Shown: positions 20,383-29,594, counted from the stretch's first letter. The stretch is 64,000 nucleotides of DNA from Gammaproteobacteria bacterium (GCA_020445255.1 JAGRGY010000001.1:99810-163809), one strand, 5' to 3'. Translations and numbers: made by a program. The notes: generated by a model not told the origin, from the letters alone.

Positions 20383-21486
20383 CTACTGCATCGGGAAGCC
20401 GGCGCGCGGCCCGATGTCGTCCTGGTCGCGCAGGAACAGCGGCGGGGCCTGCATGTAAACGCTCACCAGCTTCGCCAGCGATTCCAGCGCGTTCCAATGG
20501 ATGCGTTCCCAACCGTGAGAGCCGTCGATGCCGAACGTTGCCAGCGCGGTGCGGATGTCGGCGCCTGCCTCGACCGCGGCGGCGCTGTCCGAGCGGTAAT
20601 AGCGGAACACGTCGCGCTGGTAGGGGATCTTGAACTCCTGGCACAGCCGGATCATGTACTGGGTGAGGTGGAAGTCGAATGGACCGCTCATGTCGGCCAT
20701 GCACAGCGTGACGCCGAACTCGCTCGAATTCTGGCCGGGCGCGGTCGTGCCATTGTCGAGCGTCAGCATCTCCGATACGTCGCCATGCAGCACCGCCGAG
20801 GCTCCGGAGCCGACCTCCTCGGAGATCGTGAACAGCGGATGGCAGTCGACCGGCAACGTGACGCCGGCCTCGCGCACCGCCTTGATCGCGCCCAGCAGCA
20901 CCGCGGCCCCGGCCTTGTCGTCGAGGTGGCGCGACACGATGTAGCCGTTCTCCAGCACCTCGGGTTGCGGGTCGACCGCGACGAAGTCCCCGACGTGCAC
21001 GCCGATGCGCATCAGGTCATCCAGCGTGTAACTGTCTTCGTCGATGCGCAGTTCGACGTTCTGCCAGTTCGATGGCTGCTTGTCGACCTCATCGGCGAAG
21101 GTGTGTCCGGACGCCTTCAACGGCAGGATGGTGCCGCGGTGGCGGCCGATGTCGGTGAACAGCGTCACCCGCGCACCCTCGGCGAAGCGCGCGTTCCAGT
21201 GGCCGATCGGCACCAGCTCTGCCCGCCCGTTCGATTTGAGCGCCTTGACCATCGCGCCGAGCGTGTCGATGTGCGCGACGATCGCGCGGTCCGGGCTGCT
21301 GCGCTCGCCGCGCAGCGTCGCGCGGATCGCGCCGCGACGGGTGAGCTCCACCGGTACGCCCAGGCGATCGAGTTCGTCGGCTACCAGATGTACGACGCGG
21401 TCGGTGTAACCGCTTGGGCTGGGTGTGTGGAGCAGGCGGAACAGCATGTCCTGCACGTAGGTTTGGTCGATCGGCAGCAGTTTCAT
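20383..21486 (-). CDS. M42-family peptidase of the NAGGN cluster
   Basis: A 367-residue metallo-aminopeptidase-like protein with the metal ligands of the M42 family visible in AHIDTLGAM (H72, D74), SRHLDDKAGAAVLLG and FTISEEVGSGAS. This protein is the third member of a conserved trio with an asparagine synthase-like and a GNAT/ATP-grasp protein that makes the osmolyte N-acetylglutaminylglutamine amide. Its job in that trio is not established; turnover or trimming of the dipeptide is a fair inference. It follows ngg by 12 bp and is the last gene of the unit. Confidence 0.88.
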   Translation of the reverse strand: MKLLPIDQTYVQDMLFRLLHTPSPSGYTDRVVHLVADELDRLGVPVELTRRGAIRATLRGERSSPDRAIVAHIDTLGAMVKALKSNGRAELVPIGHWNARFAEGARVTLFTDIGRHRGTILPLKASGHTFADEVDKQPSNWQNVELRIDEDSYTLDDLMRIGVHVGDFVAVDPQPEVLENGYIVSRHLDDKAGAAVLLGAIKAVREAGVTLPVDCHPLFTISEEVGSGASAVLHGDVSEMLTLDNGTTAPGQNSSEFGVTLCMADMSGPFDFHLTQYMIRLCQEFKIPYQRDVFRYYRSDSAAAVEAGADIRTALATFGIDGSHGWERIHWNALESLAKLVSVYMQAPPLFLRDQDDIGPRAGFPMQ

Positions 21487-21498
21487 GATTTCGTTGTT

Positions 21499-23241
21499 CT
21501 ATCGCCCGACGGTGTTTGGGAACAGCAGGTCGATGAAGCGTTCAGCGGTGGGTTGGGGCTCGTGGTTGGCGAGTCCGGGGCGTTCGTTGGCCTCGATGAC
21601 GACATAGTCCGCGCCGGCCGGGTCGGGTACGAGGAAGTCGAGCCCGGTGACCGGTATGTCGATCGCGCGCGCGGCGTCGACCGCGGCCTGGCACAGCGTC
21701 GGGTGCAGTTGTGCGGTCACGTCGTGGATCGTACCGCCGGTATGCAGGTTGGCGGTCCTGCGCACGGTCAGGTACTCGCCGTAGGGCAGCACGTCGTCGA
21801 GCGCGTAGCCGGCGTCGGTGACGCAGCGTTCGGTCTCCTGGTCGATCGGAATGCGGCTCTCGCCGCCGGTCGCCGCGGCGCGACGACGGCTCTGCTTTTC
21901 GATCAATGCGCGTATCGTGTCGCGTCCGGTGCCCTGGATGCGCGGCGGACGGCGCACCGCGGCAGCGACCACGGCGCCGTCGATGACGATGATGCGCAGA
22001 TCCGTGCCCTCGACGTATTCCTCGAGCAACACCTGCTCGCCGAACTTGCGCGCCTCGGCGATCGCGGCCTCGAGTGCCTTGCGGTCTCGCACGTCGACGC
22101 TGATCCCGGCGCCCTGTTCACCGCGTGCCGGTTTGACCACGACTGCACCGTATTCGGCGAGGAACGCATCGGCCTGCTGCAGGTCTTCGACCTTGGCCTG
22201 GGCCGGCACACGCAGGCCGGCTCCCGCGAGCAGGCGATGGGTCACGGCCTTGTCGTCGCAGCGACTCATCGCGATCGACGTGGTCAACTCGCTCAACGAC
22301 TCGCGGCAGGTCACGGTGCGGCCGCCGAGCGCAAGTTCGAAGAAGCCGGCCTCGGCATCCAGCACGTCGACGCCGATCCCGCGCCGCTGCGCCTCGCGCG
22401 TGATGATCCGCGCGTAAGGGTTCAGGCGCTGCTGCGGCTGCGTGCCGATGAACAGCGGCTCGTTGATCGAGTTCTTGTTCTTGACCGTAAAGGTGTTGAT
22501 GCGCCGGAAGGTGAGGCGCTCGTATAGCCGGATCGCCTCGCGGTTGTCGTGCATGACCGACAGGTCGAGGTAACTGCGCCCCCGCGCGATGAAGAACTCG
22601 ACCAGGTGGCGGACCAGGGCCTGGCCGATGCCCGGGCTGCGGGCCTGTGGGTCGACCGCGAGCGCCCACAGGCTGGCGCCGTTCTCCGGATCACCGAATG
22701 CCTCGACGTGGTCGATGCCGGTCGCCACACCCAGCACCTCGCCACTCTCGATGTCGATGGCGACGAGAAAATGCACCACCTTCGAGGTGCGCTTCTGCCA
22801 CATGAAGTCCACCGGCGGCGGGATCATCTGCCGAGCGAGGTACACGCGGTGTGCACCCTCCGCATCGGCACGGCTGTTCAGCAGGTGCACGGCATAGCCG
22901 CGCGGCCGCAACGCCGACACCTTGTAGCGATCCAGCCACAGACGATAGGTGTGCGACGGATCGAGGAACAGATTCTGCGGCTCCATCGCCAGCAGCACGT
23001 GCGGGTCGGCGACGTAGAACGCGATGTCGCGCTTGCCCGGCGACTCGGACAGCAGCGCATCGGCGAGGCGGCGGTTGTCGCGGAACGTGTGGGCGAAGAT
23101 CAGCCGGCCCCAGCCGCAGTCGACCGTGGCGTCCGCACGCAGTTCGCGCTCGCCCGGCATACCGCGGCGCTCGACTCCGGTAACGCTGGGCGTGCGCTGG
23201 CGTTCGAGCCGGGTGCGGTAATGACGCGCCTTCTTGGTCAT
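21499..23241 (-). CDS. ngg: N-acetylglutaminylglutamine synthetase (GNAT plus ATP-grasp)
   Basis: A 580-residue two-domain enzyme. The N-terminal half includes an acetyltransferase domain (LWALAVDPQARSPGIGQALVRHLVEFFIARG, near residues 200-230). The C-terminal half is an ATP-grasp ligase (VVVKPARGEQGAGISVDV near 405 and VIEANERPGLANH near 555). Together they should acetylate and join two glutamines on the way to NAGGN, a compatible solute. The ATG at 23241 overlaps the asnO stop codon (ATGA). The reading frame is open far upstream, but that part is a frame shadow of asnO. Confidence 0.9.
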   Translation of the reverse strand: MTKKARHYRTRLERQRTPSVTGVERRGMPGERELRADATVDCGWGRLIFAHTFRDNRRLADALLSESPGKRDIAFYVADPHVLLAMEPQNLFLDPSHTYRLWLDRYKVSALRPRGYAVHLLNSRADAEGAHRVYLARQMIPPPVDFMWQKRTSKVVHFLVAIDIESGEVLGVATGIDHVEAFGDPENGASLWALAVDPQARSPGIGQALVRHLVEFFIARGRSYLDLSVMHDNREAIRLYERLTFRRINTFTVKNKNSINEPLFIGTQPQQRLNPYARIITREAQRRGIGVDVLDAEAGFFELALGGRTVTCRESLSELTTSIAMSRCDDKAVTHRLLAGAGLRVPAQAKVEDLQQADAFLAEYGAVVVKPARGEQGAGISVDVRDRKALEAAIAEARKFGEQVLLEEYVEGTDLRIIVIDGAVVAAAVRRPPRIQGTGRDTIRALIEKQSRRRAAATGGESRIPIDQETERCVTDAGYALDDVLPYGEYLTVRRTANLHTGGTIHDVTAQLHPTLCQAAVDAARAIDIPVTGLDFLVPDPAGADYVVIEANERPGLANHEPQPTAERFIDLLFPNTVGR

Positions 23242-25016
23242 GCGGCGACCCCGTGCTGTTGCAGCCAGCGTTCGAGCAATGCGATCTGCCACAGCTTCGA
23301 TCCGCGCAGCGGCGTGATGTGGGCCTTGGGGTCGGCCAGCAGGCCGGCCACGTAGGCGTCGCGGAACAGGCCGCGTTGGCGTGCCGCGGGCGCTTCCAGC
23401 GTCTCGGTCACGTAGTCGAGGTACGGCCCCTCGAGGTACTTGAGTGCCGGCACCGGGAAGTAGCCCTTCGGCCGGTCGATGACCGCGGCGGGAATGACCG
23501 AGCGCGCCGCCTCCTTGAGCACGCCCTTGCCGCCGGAGGCGATCTTGTGTTCGGCCGGGATGCGCGCGGCGAGTTCCACAAGTTCGTGGTCGAGGAACGG
23601 CACGCGGGCCTCGAGCCCCCACGCCATGGTCATGTTGTCGACGCGTTTCACCGGATCGTCGACCAGCATCACCTGAGTGTCGAGCCGCAGCGCCTTGTCT
23701 ACCGGCTGCTGGGCGCCGGGCGCCGCGAAGTGCCGCTCCACCAGGGTGCGGCTGAAGTCGTCGCTGACCAGTTCGGGGTTCACGGCCTGCGCGTACTCGG
23801 CATGGTCGCGATCGAAGAAGACGCCGGCGTAGTCGGCGGCCGGATCGATGCTCGCCAGCAGCGGTGGGTACCAATGGTAGCCGGCGAACACCTCGTCGGC
23901 CCCCTGGCCGCTCTGCACGACCTTGACGTGCTGCGACACCTGCTCCGACAGCAGGTAGAAACCGATCACGTCGTGGCTGACCATCGGCTCGCTCATCGCC
24001 GTGATGCAGCGGTCGAGCGCGGGCAGCAGGCGCGCGCTGTCGACGCGGATCTGGTGGTGGTCGGTGGCGAAATGCCGCGCGACGATGTCGGAGTACTGGA
24101 ACTCGTCGCCGGCCTCGCCGTCGACCGCCTCGAATCCGACCGAGAACGTGCTCAGGCCATGCTGGCCCTGCTCGGCGAGCAGTCCGACGATCAGACTCGA
24201 ATCGAGTCCTCCGGACAGCAGCACCCCGACCGGCACATCGGCGACCAGACGGCGTTCGACCGCCTTGCGCAGTGCCTGCAGCGTGATGTCCTGCCAATCG
24301 ACATAATCGCGTTCGCGGTCGTCTCCGCGCGGCCCGAACTGCAGGCGCCAGTAGCAATGGTCACGGCTGCGCCCGTCTGGCTCGATCATGCGCACGGTTG
24401 CCGGCGGCAGCTTGCGCACCCCAGCGAGGATCGTGTGCGGGGCAGGCACGACGGCGTGGAAACTCATGTAGTGGTGCAGCGCCACGGGATCGATCGAACG
24501 GTCGATGCCGTCGGTCGCGAGCAGCGCCGGCAGCGTGGACGCGAAGCGCAGGCCGGCGTCGATCTCGGCATAGTAGAGGGGTTTGATGCCGAGGCGGTCG
24601 CGGGCCAGGAACAGCCGGCCCGAGTCACGTTCCCAGATCGCGAATGCAAACATGCCCTGGAAATGTTCGACGCAGTCGGCGCCCCACGCGGCGTAAGCCT
24701 TGAGGATGACTTCGGTGTCGCCGTCGGAGAAAAACCGGTGGCCGAGACCCTGCAGCTGCACCCTCAGGTCGCGGAAATTGTAGATGCAGCCGTTGAACAC
24801 GATGCCGAGCCCGAGCTCGTTGTCGACCATCGGCTGTTGGGCGTGTTCACTGAGGTCGAGGATCTTGAGGCGCCGATGGCCGACGGCGAGATGGCGTGCC
24901 TGGAAGATCCCGCTACCATCGGGACCGCGGGGGAACAGGAGGTCGTTCATCCGGGCGATGGCGTCGATCGACGGGGGCCGACCATCGAACCGGATTTCAC
25001 CGCAAATACCGCACAT
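23238..25016 (-). CDS. asnO: N-acetylglutaminylglutamine amidotransferase (AsnB-like)
   Basis: A 592-residue asparagine synthetase-like enzyme. From the ATG at 25016 the protein starts MCGICGEIRFDG, which places the catalytic glutaminase Cys at residue 2 as required for class II amidotransferases. The synthetase domain has VGVLLSGGLDSSLIVGLLAEQ near residue 265. It should amidate the C-terminus of N-acetylglutaminylglutamine. It is the first gene of the minus-strand trio asnO-ngg-M42 and is preceded by an inverted repeat near its likely promoter and by a divergent marR gene. Confidence 0.9.
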   Translation of the reverse strand: MCGICGEIRFDGRPPSIDAIARMNDLLFPRGPDGSGIFQARHLAVGHRRLKILDLSEHAQQPMVDNELGLGIVFNGCIYNFRDLRVQLQGLGHRFFSDGDTEVILKAYAAWGADCVEHFQGMFAFAIWERDSGRLFLARDRLGIKPLYYAEIDAGLRFASTLPALLATDGIDRSIDPVALHHYMSFHAVVPAPHTILAGVRKLPPATVRMIEPDGRSRDHCYWRLQFGPRGDDRERDYVDWQDITLQALRKAVERRLVADVPVGVLLSGGLDSSLIVGLLAEQGQHGLSTFSVGFEAVDGEAGDEFQYSDIVARHFATDHHQIRVDSARLLPALDRCITAMSEPMVSHDVIGFYLLSEQVSQHVKVVQSGQGADEVFAGYHWYPPLLASIDPAADYAGVFFDRDHAEYAQAVNPELVSDDFSRTLVERHFAAPGAQQPVDKALRLDTQVMLVDDPVKRVDNMTMAWGLEARVPFLDHELVELAARIPAEHKIASGGKGVLKEAARSVIPAAVIDRPKGYFPVPALKYLEGPYLDYVTETLEAPAARQRGLFRDAYVAGLLADPKAHITPLRGSKLWQIALLERWLQQHGVAA

Positions 25017-25039
25017 GCGTGGACCGCCCGATCGCAACA

Positions 25040-25061
25040 ATTGCTTAGAAGCCTAAACAAT
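25040..25061. promoter_or_regulatory. Inverted repeat, candidate MarR operator in front of asnO
   Basis: Two 9-bp arms, ATTGCTTAG and CTAAACAAT, match at eight of nine positions around a 4-bp centre (AAGC). The repeat lies 23 bp upstream of the asnO start codon. A possible minus-strand promoter, TTGAAT with 17 bp to TAGGCT, would put its -10 box inside the repeat, so a bound dimer would block transcription. Length and symmetry suit a MarR-type winged-helix dimer, and the divergent gene encodes one. Confidence 0.5.
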
Positions 25062-25122
25062 GCGTGACGGCGATTCAAACGCACACACGCACTAAAATGG
25101 GGCAATTGGCCCACCGACCAGG

Positions 25123-25133
25123 GTGTTGAACAC
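25123..25133. promoter_or_regulatory. Short perfect palindrome at the marR start
   Basis: GTGTTGAACAC is a perfect 5-bp inverted repeat around one base, ending one base before the marR ATG. It could be a second, autoregulatory site, but at this length it may be chance. Confidence 0.25.
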
Positions 25134-25134
25134 A

Positions 25135-25680
25135 ATGACTGATTCGAGATCCAATCGAAATGGCGGCGTCTCGGCCAACATGCTGGTGGCGCTGCGCCGG
25201 GTCATGCGCGCGGTCGATCTTCACTCGCGCCGGCTGGTGCGGAGTCACGGCCTGACCGGGCCACAGGCAGTGCTCATCGGTGAGGTGATCGCCAGCCAGG
25301 GGCTGACCGCCGGTGACCTGGCGCGCCGGGTGAATCTGAGCCAGGCCACGGTGACCGACATCGTCAAGCGTCTCGAGGCGCGCGGGCTGTTGAGTCGCCG
25401 CCGTGACATTCACGACAAGCGTCGGGTGTTGATCTCCACGACCAGAGCGGGACAGACGATCTACGCCAGTGCGCCACCGCTGTTGCAGCAGACGTTCGTC
25501 GAGCGCTTCGAGTCGCTGCCGGACTGGGAGCAAAGCCTGCTGCTCTCGGCGATGCAACGCATCGCGGCGCTGATGGACGCCGAGGGACTGGAGGCCGCTG
25601 CACTGTTGAGCAGTGAGGAGTTTGTCACGGCGCGGGATTTCGACGACGGTGCCCCATTGCCGGGCGATGTCGCGGGCTGA
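25135..25680 (+). CDS. MarR-family transcriptional regulator of the NAGGN cluster
   Basis: A 181-residue regulator with a winged helix-turn-helix at about residues 45-105: LTAGDLARRVNLSQATVTDIVKRLEARGLLSRRRDIHDKRRVLI. It is divergent from the NAGGN trio across 118 bp, and a MarR gene accompanies this trio in Pseudomonas as well, so it probably controls osmolyte synthesis. I chose the ATG at 25135; a GTG at 25123 is also possible. The effector is unknown; osmotic or ionic signals are plausible. Confidence 0.87.
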   Translation: MTDSRSNRNGGVSANMLVALRRVMRAVDLHSRRLVRSHGLTGPQAVLIGEVIASQGLTAGDLARRVNLSQATVTDIVKRLEARGLLSRRRDIHDKRRVLISTTRAGQTIYASAPPLLQQTFVERFESLPDWEQSLLLSAMQRIAALMDAEGLEAAALLSSEEFVTARDFDDGAPLPGDVAG

Positions 25681-25716
25681 TCGCTGTTCCGGCCCGCGCG
25701 GGCGGCGCTCCCCCGC

Positions 25717-26358
25717 TCACCGCCCGTCCACTTCCGACAGCCGATAATCGAGCGCACGGGCAAGGCGGGCGGCGAGTTCGTCGCCGAGTTGCGCCGGTGA
25801 GTCACTGATGCCGAGGCGTTGTGTGCTCGTCACGTCGAGTCCGGGATGGCCGCATGGATTGATGCGTCGAAACGGTTCGAGGTCGTTGGCGACGTTCAGC
25901 GCCAGACCGTGGTAGGTGAAGCCGCGTCGCACACGCAGGCCGAGCGATGCGACCTTGCGGTCATGCACATAGACGCCCGGCGCGTCGCTGCGCGCCACGG
26001 CGCTACATCCCCGCGCGGCGAGCAGTTCGATGACGGCGTTCTCCATGACGCTGACCAGGCCGCGGATGCCGATGCCGGCCTCGCGCAGCGAGATCAACAG
26101 GTACACGACCAGCTGGCCCGGGCCGTGATAGGTGACCTGGCCGCCGCGGTCGCTGTGCACGACCGGGATGTCACCGGGCGCGAGCAGGTGTTCCGGCTTG
26201 CCGGCCTGACCCTGGGTGAATACCGGCGGGTGCTCGACGATCCACAGTTCGGACGTTGTCTGATCGCTGCGCGCGTCGGTGAAATCGCGCATCGCGCGCC
26301 ACGTCGTTTCGTAGTCACAAAGGCCGAGGTGGCGGACGATCAGGGTGGGTCTGGTCAA
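25717..26358 (-). CDS. lipB: Octanoyltransferase LipB
   Basis: An enzyme of about 213 residues that moves octanoyl from acyl carrier protein to lipoyl domains, the first step of lipoate synthesis. Visible motifs are RGGQVTYHGPGQLVVYLL, the catalytic Lys region DRKVASLGLRV and the catalytic Cys region INPCGHPGLDVTS. No ATG is available near the expected N-terminus. The TTG at 26358 gives MTRPTLIVRHLG, which aligns with the start of known LipB proteins, so I prefer it to the GTG at 26421. It is often found next to ybeD and lipA; here it is separated from ybeD by two genes on the opposite or same strand, and lipA is not in the window. Confidence 0.87.
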   Translation of the reverse strand: MTRPTLIVRHLGLCDYETTWRAMRDFTDARSDQTTSELWIVEHPPVFTQGQAGKPEHLLAPGDIPVVHSDRGGQVTYHGPGQLVVYLLISLREAGIGIRGLVSVMENAVIELLAARGCSAVARSDAPGVYVHDRKVASLGLRVRRGFTYHGLALNVANDLEPFRRINPCGHPGLDVTSTQRLGISDSPAQLGDELAARLARALDYRLSEVDGR

Positions 26359-26521
26359 GTGCGGGCACCGGGGTTTGCGCCTGACGGATACTGTGCGCCA
26401 TCCTAGCGCATGTCGGGCCACGATCCACGTTGGCCCAACCCGTACCGTGCGCAGCCGAACCGCTTCGCGTCGGCCAATCTGGTCTAGGCTGTCTATTTCG
26501 ACAACTGATCAGCGTACGTCG

Positions 26522-26998
26522 ATGAAGGCAAAGAAGCGCAAGTCGCCGATCCTGGTGCCGGTGGATTTTTCCGCCTACTCGCAGGCGGCATTGTTGACGG
26601 CGTGCGAGCTGGCGGCGTGCACCGGGCAGCCGCTCGTGGTGCTGCACGTCATCCATGATCCGGCGGAGATGCCGGGCTACTACGGCCAGGTGACGAAAAA
26701 GAAGAAGCTGCTGCGAATCGAGGATCTGGCCAGGGAGGCATTCGACGGTTTCATGCACTCGGTGATCAAGCACAACCCGGATCAGACGCTGCTGCGCGAG
26801 GCGGAGCCGATGCTGGTGGTGGGGCTCCCGGTGACGCGGATCCTCGAGGCGGCGAACAAGACCGGGGCATCGATGATCGTGATGGGCAGTCGCGGGCGAA
26901 CGGGACTGGACCGCCTGATGCTGGGGTCCAAGGCGGAGCAGGTCGTCCGCCTGTCGCCGATCCCGGTGATGACCGTCAAGGATCGCCCGCCCAGGTGA
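26522..26998 (+). CDS. Universal stress protein, UspA family
   Basis: A 158-residue single-domain protein. It begins after a basic start (MKAKKRKS) with the first strand ILVPVDFSAYSQAALLTACELA. The C-terminal part has the ATP-binding signature G-2x-G-9x-G-S in the segment starting MGSRGRTGLD, followed by VVRLSPIPVMTVK. It therefore belongs to the ATP-binding subgroup. A KKKKLLRIEDLAREAF stretch near residue 60 is unusually basic. The ATG at 26522 is the natural start; the frame is open upstream through lipB. Confidence 0.88.
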   Translation: MKAKKRKSPILVPVDFSAYSQAALLTACELAACTGQPLVVLHVIHDPAEMPGYYGQVTKKKKLLRIEDLAREAFDGFMHSVIKHNPDQTLLREAEPMLVVGLPVTRILEAANKTGASMIVMGSRGRTGLDRLMLGSKAEQVVRLSPIPVMTVKDRPPR

Positions 26999-27016
26999 GC
27001 CGCCGGTGGAGTAGTG

Positions 27017-27268
27017 CTATTCGCAGTTGCCCTGCAGCTGCTCCTTCTGTGCCAGGCCCTTGCGCTGTTGCAGTTCGGCGACCCTCAGGGCGAGATTGAG
27101 TTGACGTCGTTTCGATGCGCTGTCTTCGTGCGCGAGCTCCTCGCGCAGCGCTGACTGGCGATCCTGCAAACGCCCCAACAGCACCTTGAGTTCGGCGCAG
27201 GGCGAGCGGTTGCCGAAAACGTCATGCAGCTGACCGCGCATCCGACTGAACAGCCGGCCGATCTTCAT
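27017..27268 (-). CDS. Small hypothetical protein
   Basis: An 83-residue, hydrophilic, predominantly helical protein (MKIGRLFSRMRGQLHDVFG). It has heptad-like Leu spacing between residues 28 and 75 (LKVLLGRLQDRQSALREEL), suggesting a coiled coil, and two Cys. A GGAGG ribosome site is well placed before the ATG. No family is recognised. Confidence 0.65.
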   Translation of the reverse strand: MKIGRLFSRMRGQLHDVFGNRSPCAELKVLLGRLQDRQSALREELAHEDSASKRRQLNLALRVAELQQRKGLAQKEQLQGNCE

Positions 27269-27372
27269 GGGGACCTCCGCACGTCTTGGATGACGCTGCT
27301 GATTACAGCGTTAGTGTGATCCGCGCAGATGTCCCGGTTATGACAGTTTCGTGACCGCGTTCGAATCGTCCG

Positions 27373-29190
27373 TCACGCGGTCGTTTCGGCCGCCGACTCC
27401 GGCGCGACGGGTTCGGCGTCCATGGCCACAGTCTTGGCCATTCTCTTGGCGAAGTAATAGATCCGCTTCTGCTTCTCGATGATGTCGATCTCGATCGTGT
27501 AGGCCGGGATCCGGTTCGGTTCCTTCGCGACCAGCCGCGTCGCCTCGTGGATCGCCTCGGAATTGGCGAGGGTATCGATGTCGCTCTTCATCCCGATGAC
27601 CCGCAATGCCGCCGCGTTGTCGGTCTTGGAGACGGCCCGTATCGCGTCGTTGAGGGCGCTCGTGATGACGGCGTGGAAGTCGGTCAATACCTTGCGCGTC
27701 GGGGCGCTGATCGAGACACCGGCGTTGATGCGGTCGATGCCGAGGTCGACCAGATTCGTCTCGATCGTGTCGCCGACATTTTCGAGATCGCCCAGTGCCT
27801 CCATCAGTTCGAGGAATTCCTCGGTCTGCTCCTCGCTCAGGTTGCCCTTGCTGATCTGGCCCATGTACTCGAGGATCTGCGCGTACAGCACGTCGACCTC
27901 GTCATCCATGCGGCGGATCTCGAGCAGTGTCTCCCGGTTGCCGGCCAGGATCGCCGGCAGGATATGGGAGAGCATCTGCTGCACTACGCCGCCCATGTGT
28001 TCGACCTCCATGCGCACGCGGTCCAGCGCGAGTGCCGGCGTGCTGATCAGCTCCGGTTCAAGGTACTTCGCCGTTACCGACAGGATCTCGGCCTCGAACG
28101 GCTTGTCCGGTATGAGCCATTCGACGAAGCGTGCCAGCTGTGCGGCAAGGCCGATGAACAGGATGGTATTCGCGACGTTGAACAGCGTGTGCGCGTTGGC
28201 GATCTGACGTGGTGTCTCGGCGGCGAGGCGCGCGAGGCCGTCGAGTTCCGGGTGTGACGGCGACAGCACCGACACGATGCCTGCCAGCTGCGGAATGAAC
28301 AGGAACCACACCGCCACCCCCAGCACGTTGAACAACACGTGAACCGCCGCTGCTCGTACGGCCTCGCGCGGCTTGCCGATCGCGGCCAGCATGGCGGTCA
28401 CACAGGTGCCGATGTTCGCGCCGAACGCCAGCGCGATGCCGGCCGGGAGCGTGATGAAGCCCTGGCTGGCCATGACGATGACGATGCCGGTGGTCGCGGA
28501 GGAAGACTGGATCAGGCCGGTGAACCCGGCGGCGATGAGTATACCGACCAGCGGGTTCTCCATGCGGATCATCAGATCGAGAAACGGCTGATAGTCGCGC
28601 AGCGGTTTCATGGCGTCGCTCATGACGCTCATGCCGAAGAACACCAGCCCCAGGCCCATCAGCATTCCGCCGTACTGCTTGATGCGGTCGTTCTTGGATA
28701 CGAACAACATGCCGAAGCCGACACCGATCATCAGCAATGCCGCCTTGGTGACCTTGAACGCAACGATCTGGGCGGTGATCGTGGTGCCGATGTTGGCGCC
28801 CATGATCACGCCAACCGATTGCGACAGCGACATCAGGCCGGCCGAGATGAACCCGACCACGAGTACCGTGGTGACCGACGACGACTGGATCACTGCGGTG
28901 ACGAAGGCGCCGGTGATCGCACCCATGATGCGATTGGCGGTGAGCTTGGCGAGGATCGCCTTCATCCTTGATCCGGCGACGGCCTTCAACGCGTCGGCCA
29001 TCTGCTCCATGCCGAACAGGAACAGTGCCAGACCGCCGAACAGTTGCATGCCCATGTTGCCCCAGTCGATCGACTGGTCGCCGTCGGCCGCGACTGCGGT
29101 CGACGCGAACAACGCCGCGCCCCACATTACGCAGGTGATCGCCAGTCGCGCGACGACGCGCCTGTCCAACAAGGGTACCGGGTGCAGCAT
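27373..29190 (-). CDS. Na/Pi-cotransporter family protein with PhoU-like domain
   Basis: A 605-residue membrane protein of the PNaS (NptA/YjbB) family, which moves phosphate with sodium. After an N-terminal hydrophobic segment it has the two inverted repeats typical of the family, each with a QSSS motif: FVTAVIQSSSVTTVLVVGF near residue 100 and GFTGLIQSSSATTGIVIVMA near 225. About eight membrane helices lie between residues 45 and 345. The last 200 residues form a helical PhoU-like domain that could sense or regulate flux. The gene is monocistronic. Physiological direction, uptake or efflux, cannot be told from sequence. Confidence 0.88.
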   Translation of the reverse strand: MLHPVPLLDRRVVARLAITCVMWGAALFASTAVAADGDQSIDWGNMGMQLFGGLALFLFGMEQMADALKAVAGSRMKAILAKLTANRIMGAITGAFVTAVIQSSSVTTVLVVGFISAGLMSLSQSVGVIMGANIGTTITAQIVAFKVTKAALLMIGVGFGMLFVSKNDRIKQYGGMLMGLGLVFFGMSVMSDAMKPLRDYQPFLDLMIRMENPLVGILIAAGFTGLIQSSSATTGIVIVMASQGFITLPAGIALAFGANIGTCVTAMLAAIGKPREAVRAAAVHVLFNVLGVAVWFLFIPQLAGIVSVLSPSHPELDGLARLAAETPRQIANAHTLFNVANTILFIGLAAQLARFVEWLIPDKPFEAEILSVTAKYLEPELISTPALALDRVRMEVEHMGGVVQQMLSHILPAILAGNRETLLEIRRMDDEVDVLYAQILEYMGQISKGNLSEEQTEEFLELMEALGDLENVGDTIETNLVDLGIDRINAGVSISAPTRKVLTDFHAVITSALNDAIRAVSKTDNAAALRVIGMKSDIDTLANSEAIHEATRLVAKEPNRIPAYTIEIDIIEKQKRIYYFAKRMAKTVAMDAEPVAPESAAETTA

Positions 29191-29321
29191 GGCCTTCCTC
29201 CGGCGTGTCTTCGGTGGATTGATGGCAGCGTTCCGCAGTACGCGCTCACCAGTGTTACCGTCGGATGTCGGAAATATTACAGGAGGATAGCAGCCACTGC
29301 AGTGGCGGGCCTGATGAGGCG

Positions 29322-29594
29322 CTAGAGCCGCATCAGCACCTTATCGTGCGCTGTCAGGTCAGCGTAAATGGCATCGAGTTGCGCGCGGCTGCTTGCCTCG
29401 ATGACGATGCTGACCGACACGTATTTGCCACCGCGGCTGGCCCGCTGGCGGATGCCGTCCTCGCGGATGTCGGTGCAATGGCGGCGGACGATCTCGATCA
29501 CGACTTCGTGAAAGGTACCGTCATCAACGCCCATCGCCTTGATCTCGTAGGCGCACGGGAACTCGAACCCGGGGGCGTCGCCGTCATTCGTCAT
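29322..29594 (-). CDS. ybeD: DUF493 (YbeD-family) protein
   Basis: A 90-residue protein of the YbeD family, a small ACT-like alpha/beta fold of unknown function usually encoded between dacA and lipB. The sequence has FEFPCAYEIKAMG near the N-terminus and SVSIVIEASSRAQLDAIYADL near the end. The ATG at 29594 overlaps the end of dat by 11 bp. It closes the cell-wall gene series. Confidence 0.82.
   Translation of the reverse strand: MTNDGDAPGFEFPCAYEIKAMGVDDGTFHEVVIEIVRRHCTDIREDGIRQRASRGGKYVSVSIVIEASSRAQLDAIYADLTAHDKVLMRL

Noticed and set aside
20320..22527. 735-codon plus-strand frame opposite the NAGGN genes
   Set aside because: It is antisense to the M42 peptidase and synthetase genes, which have clear family motifs; the product has no recognisable domain.
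23253..25067. 604-codon plus-strand frame opposite asnO
   Set aside because: It is a reverse-frame shadow of a conserved gene with catalytic Cys2 and ATP-binding motif.
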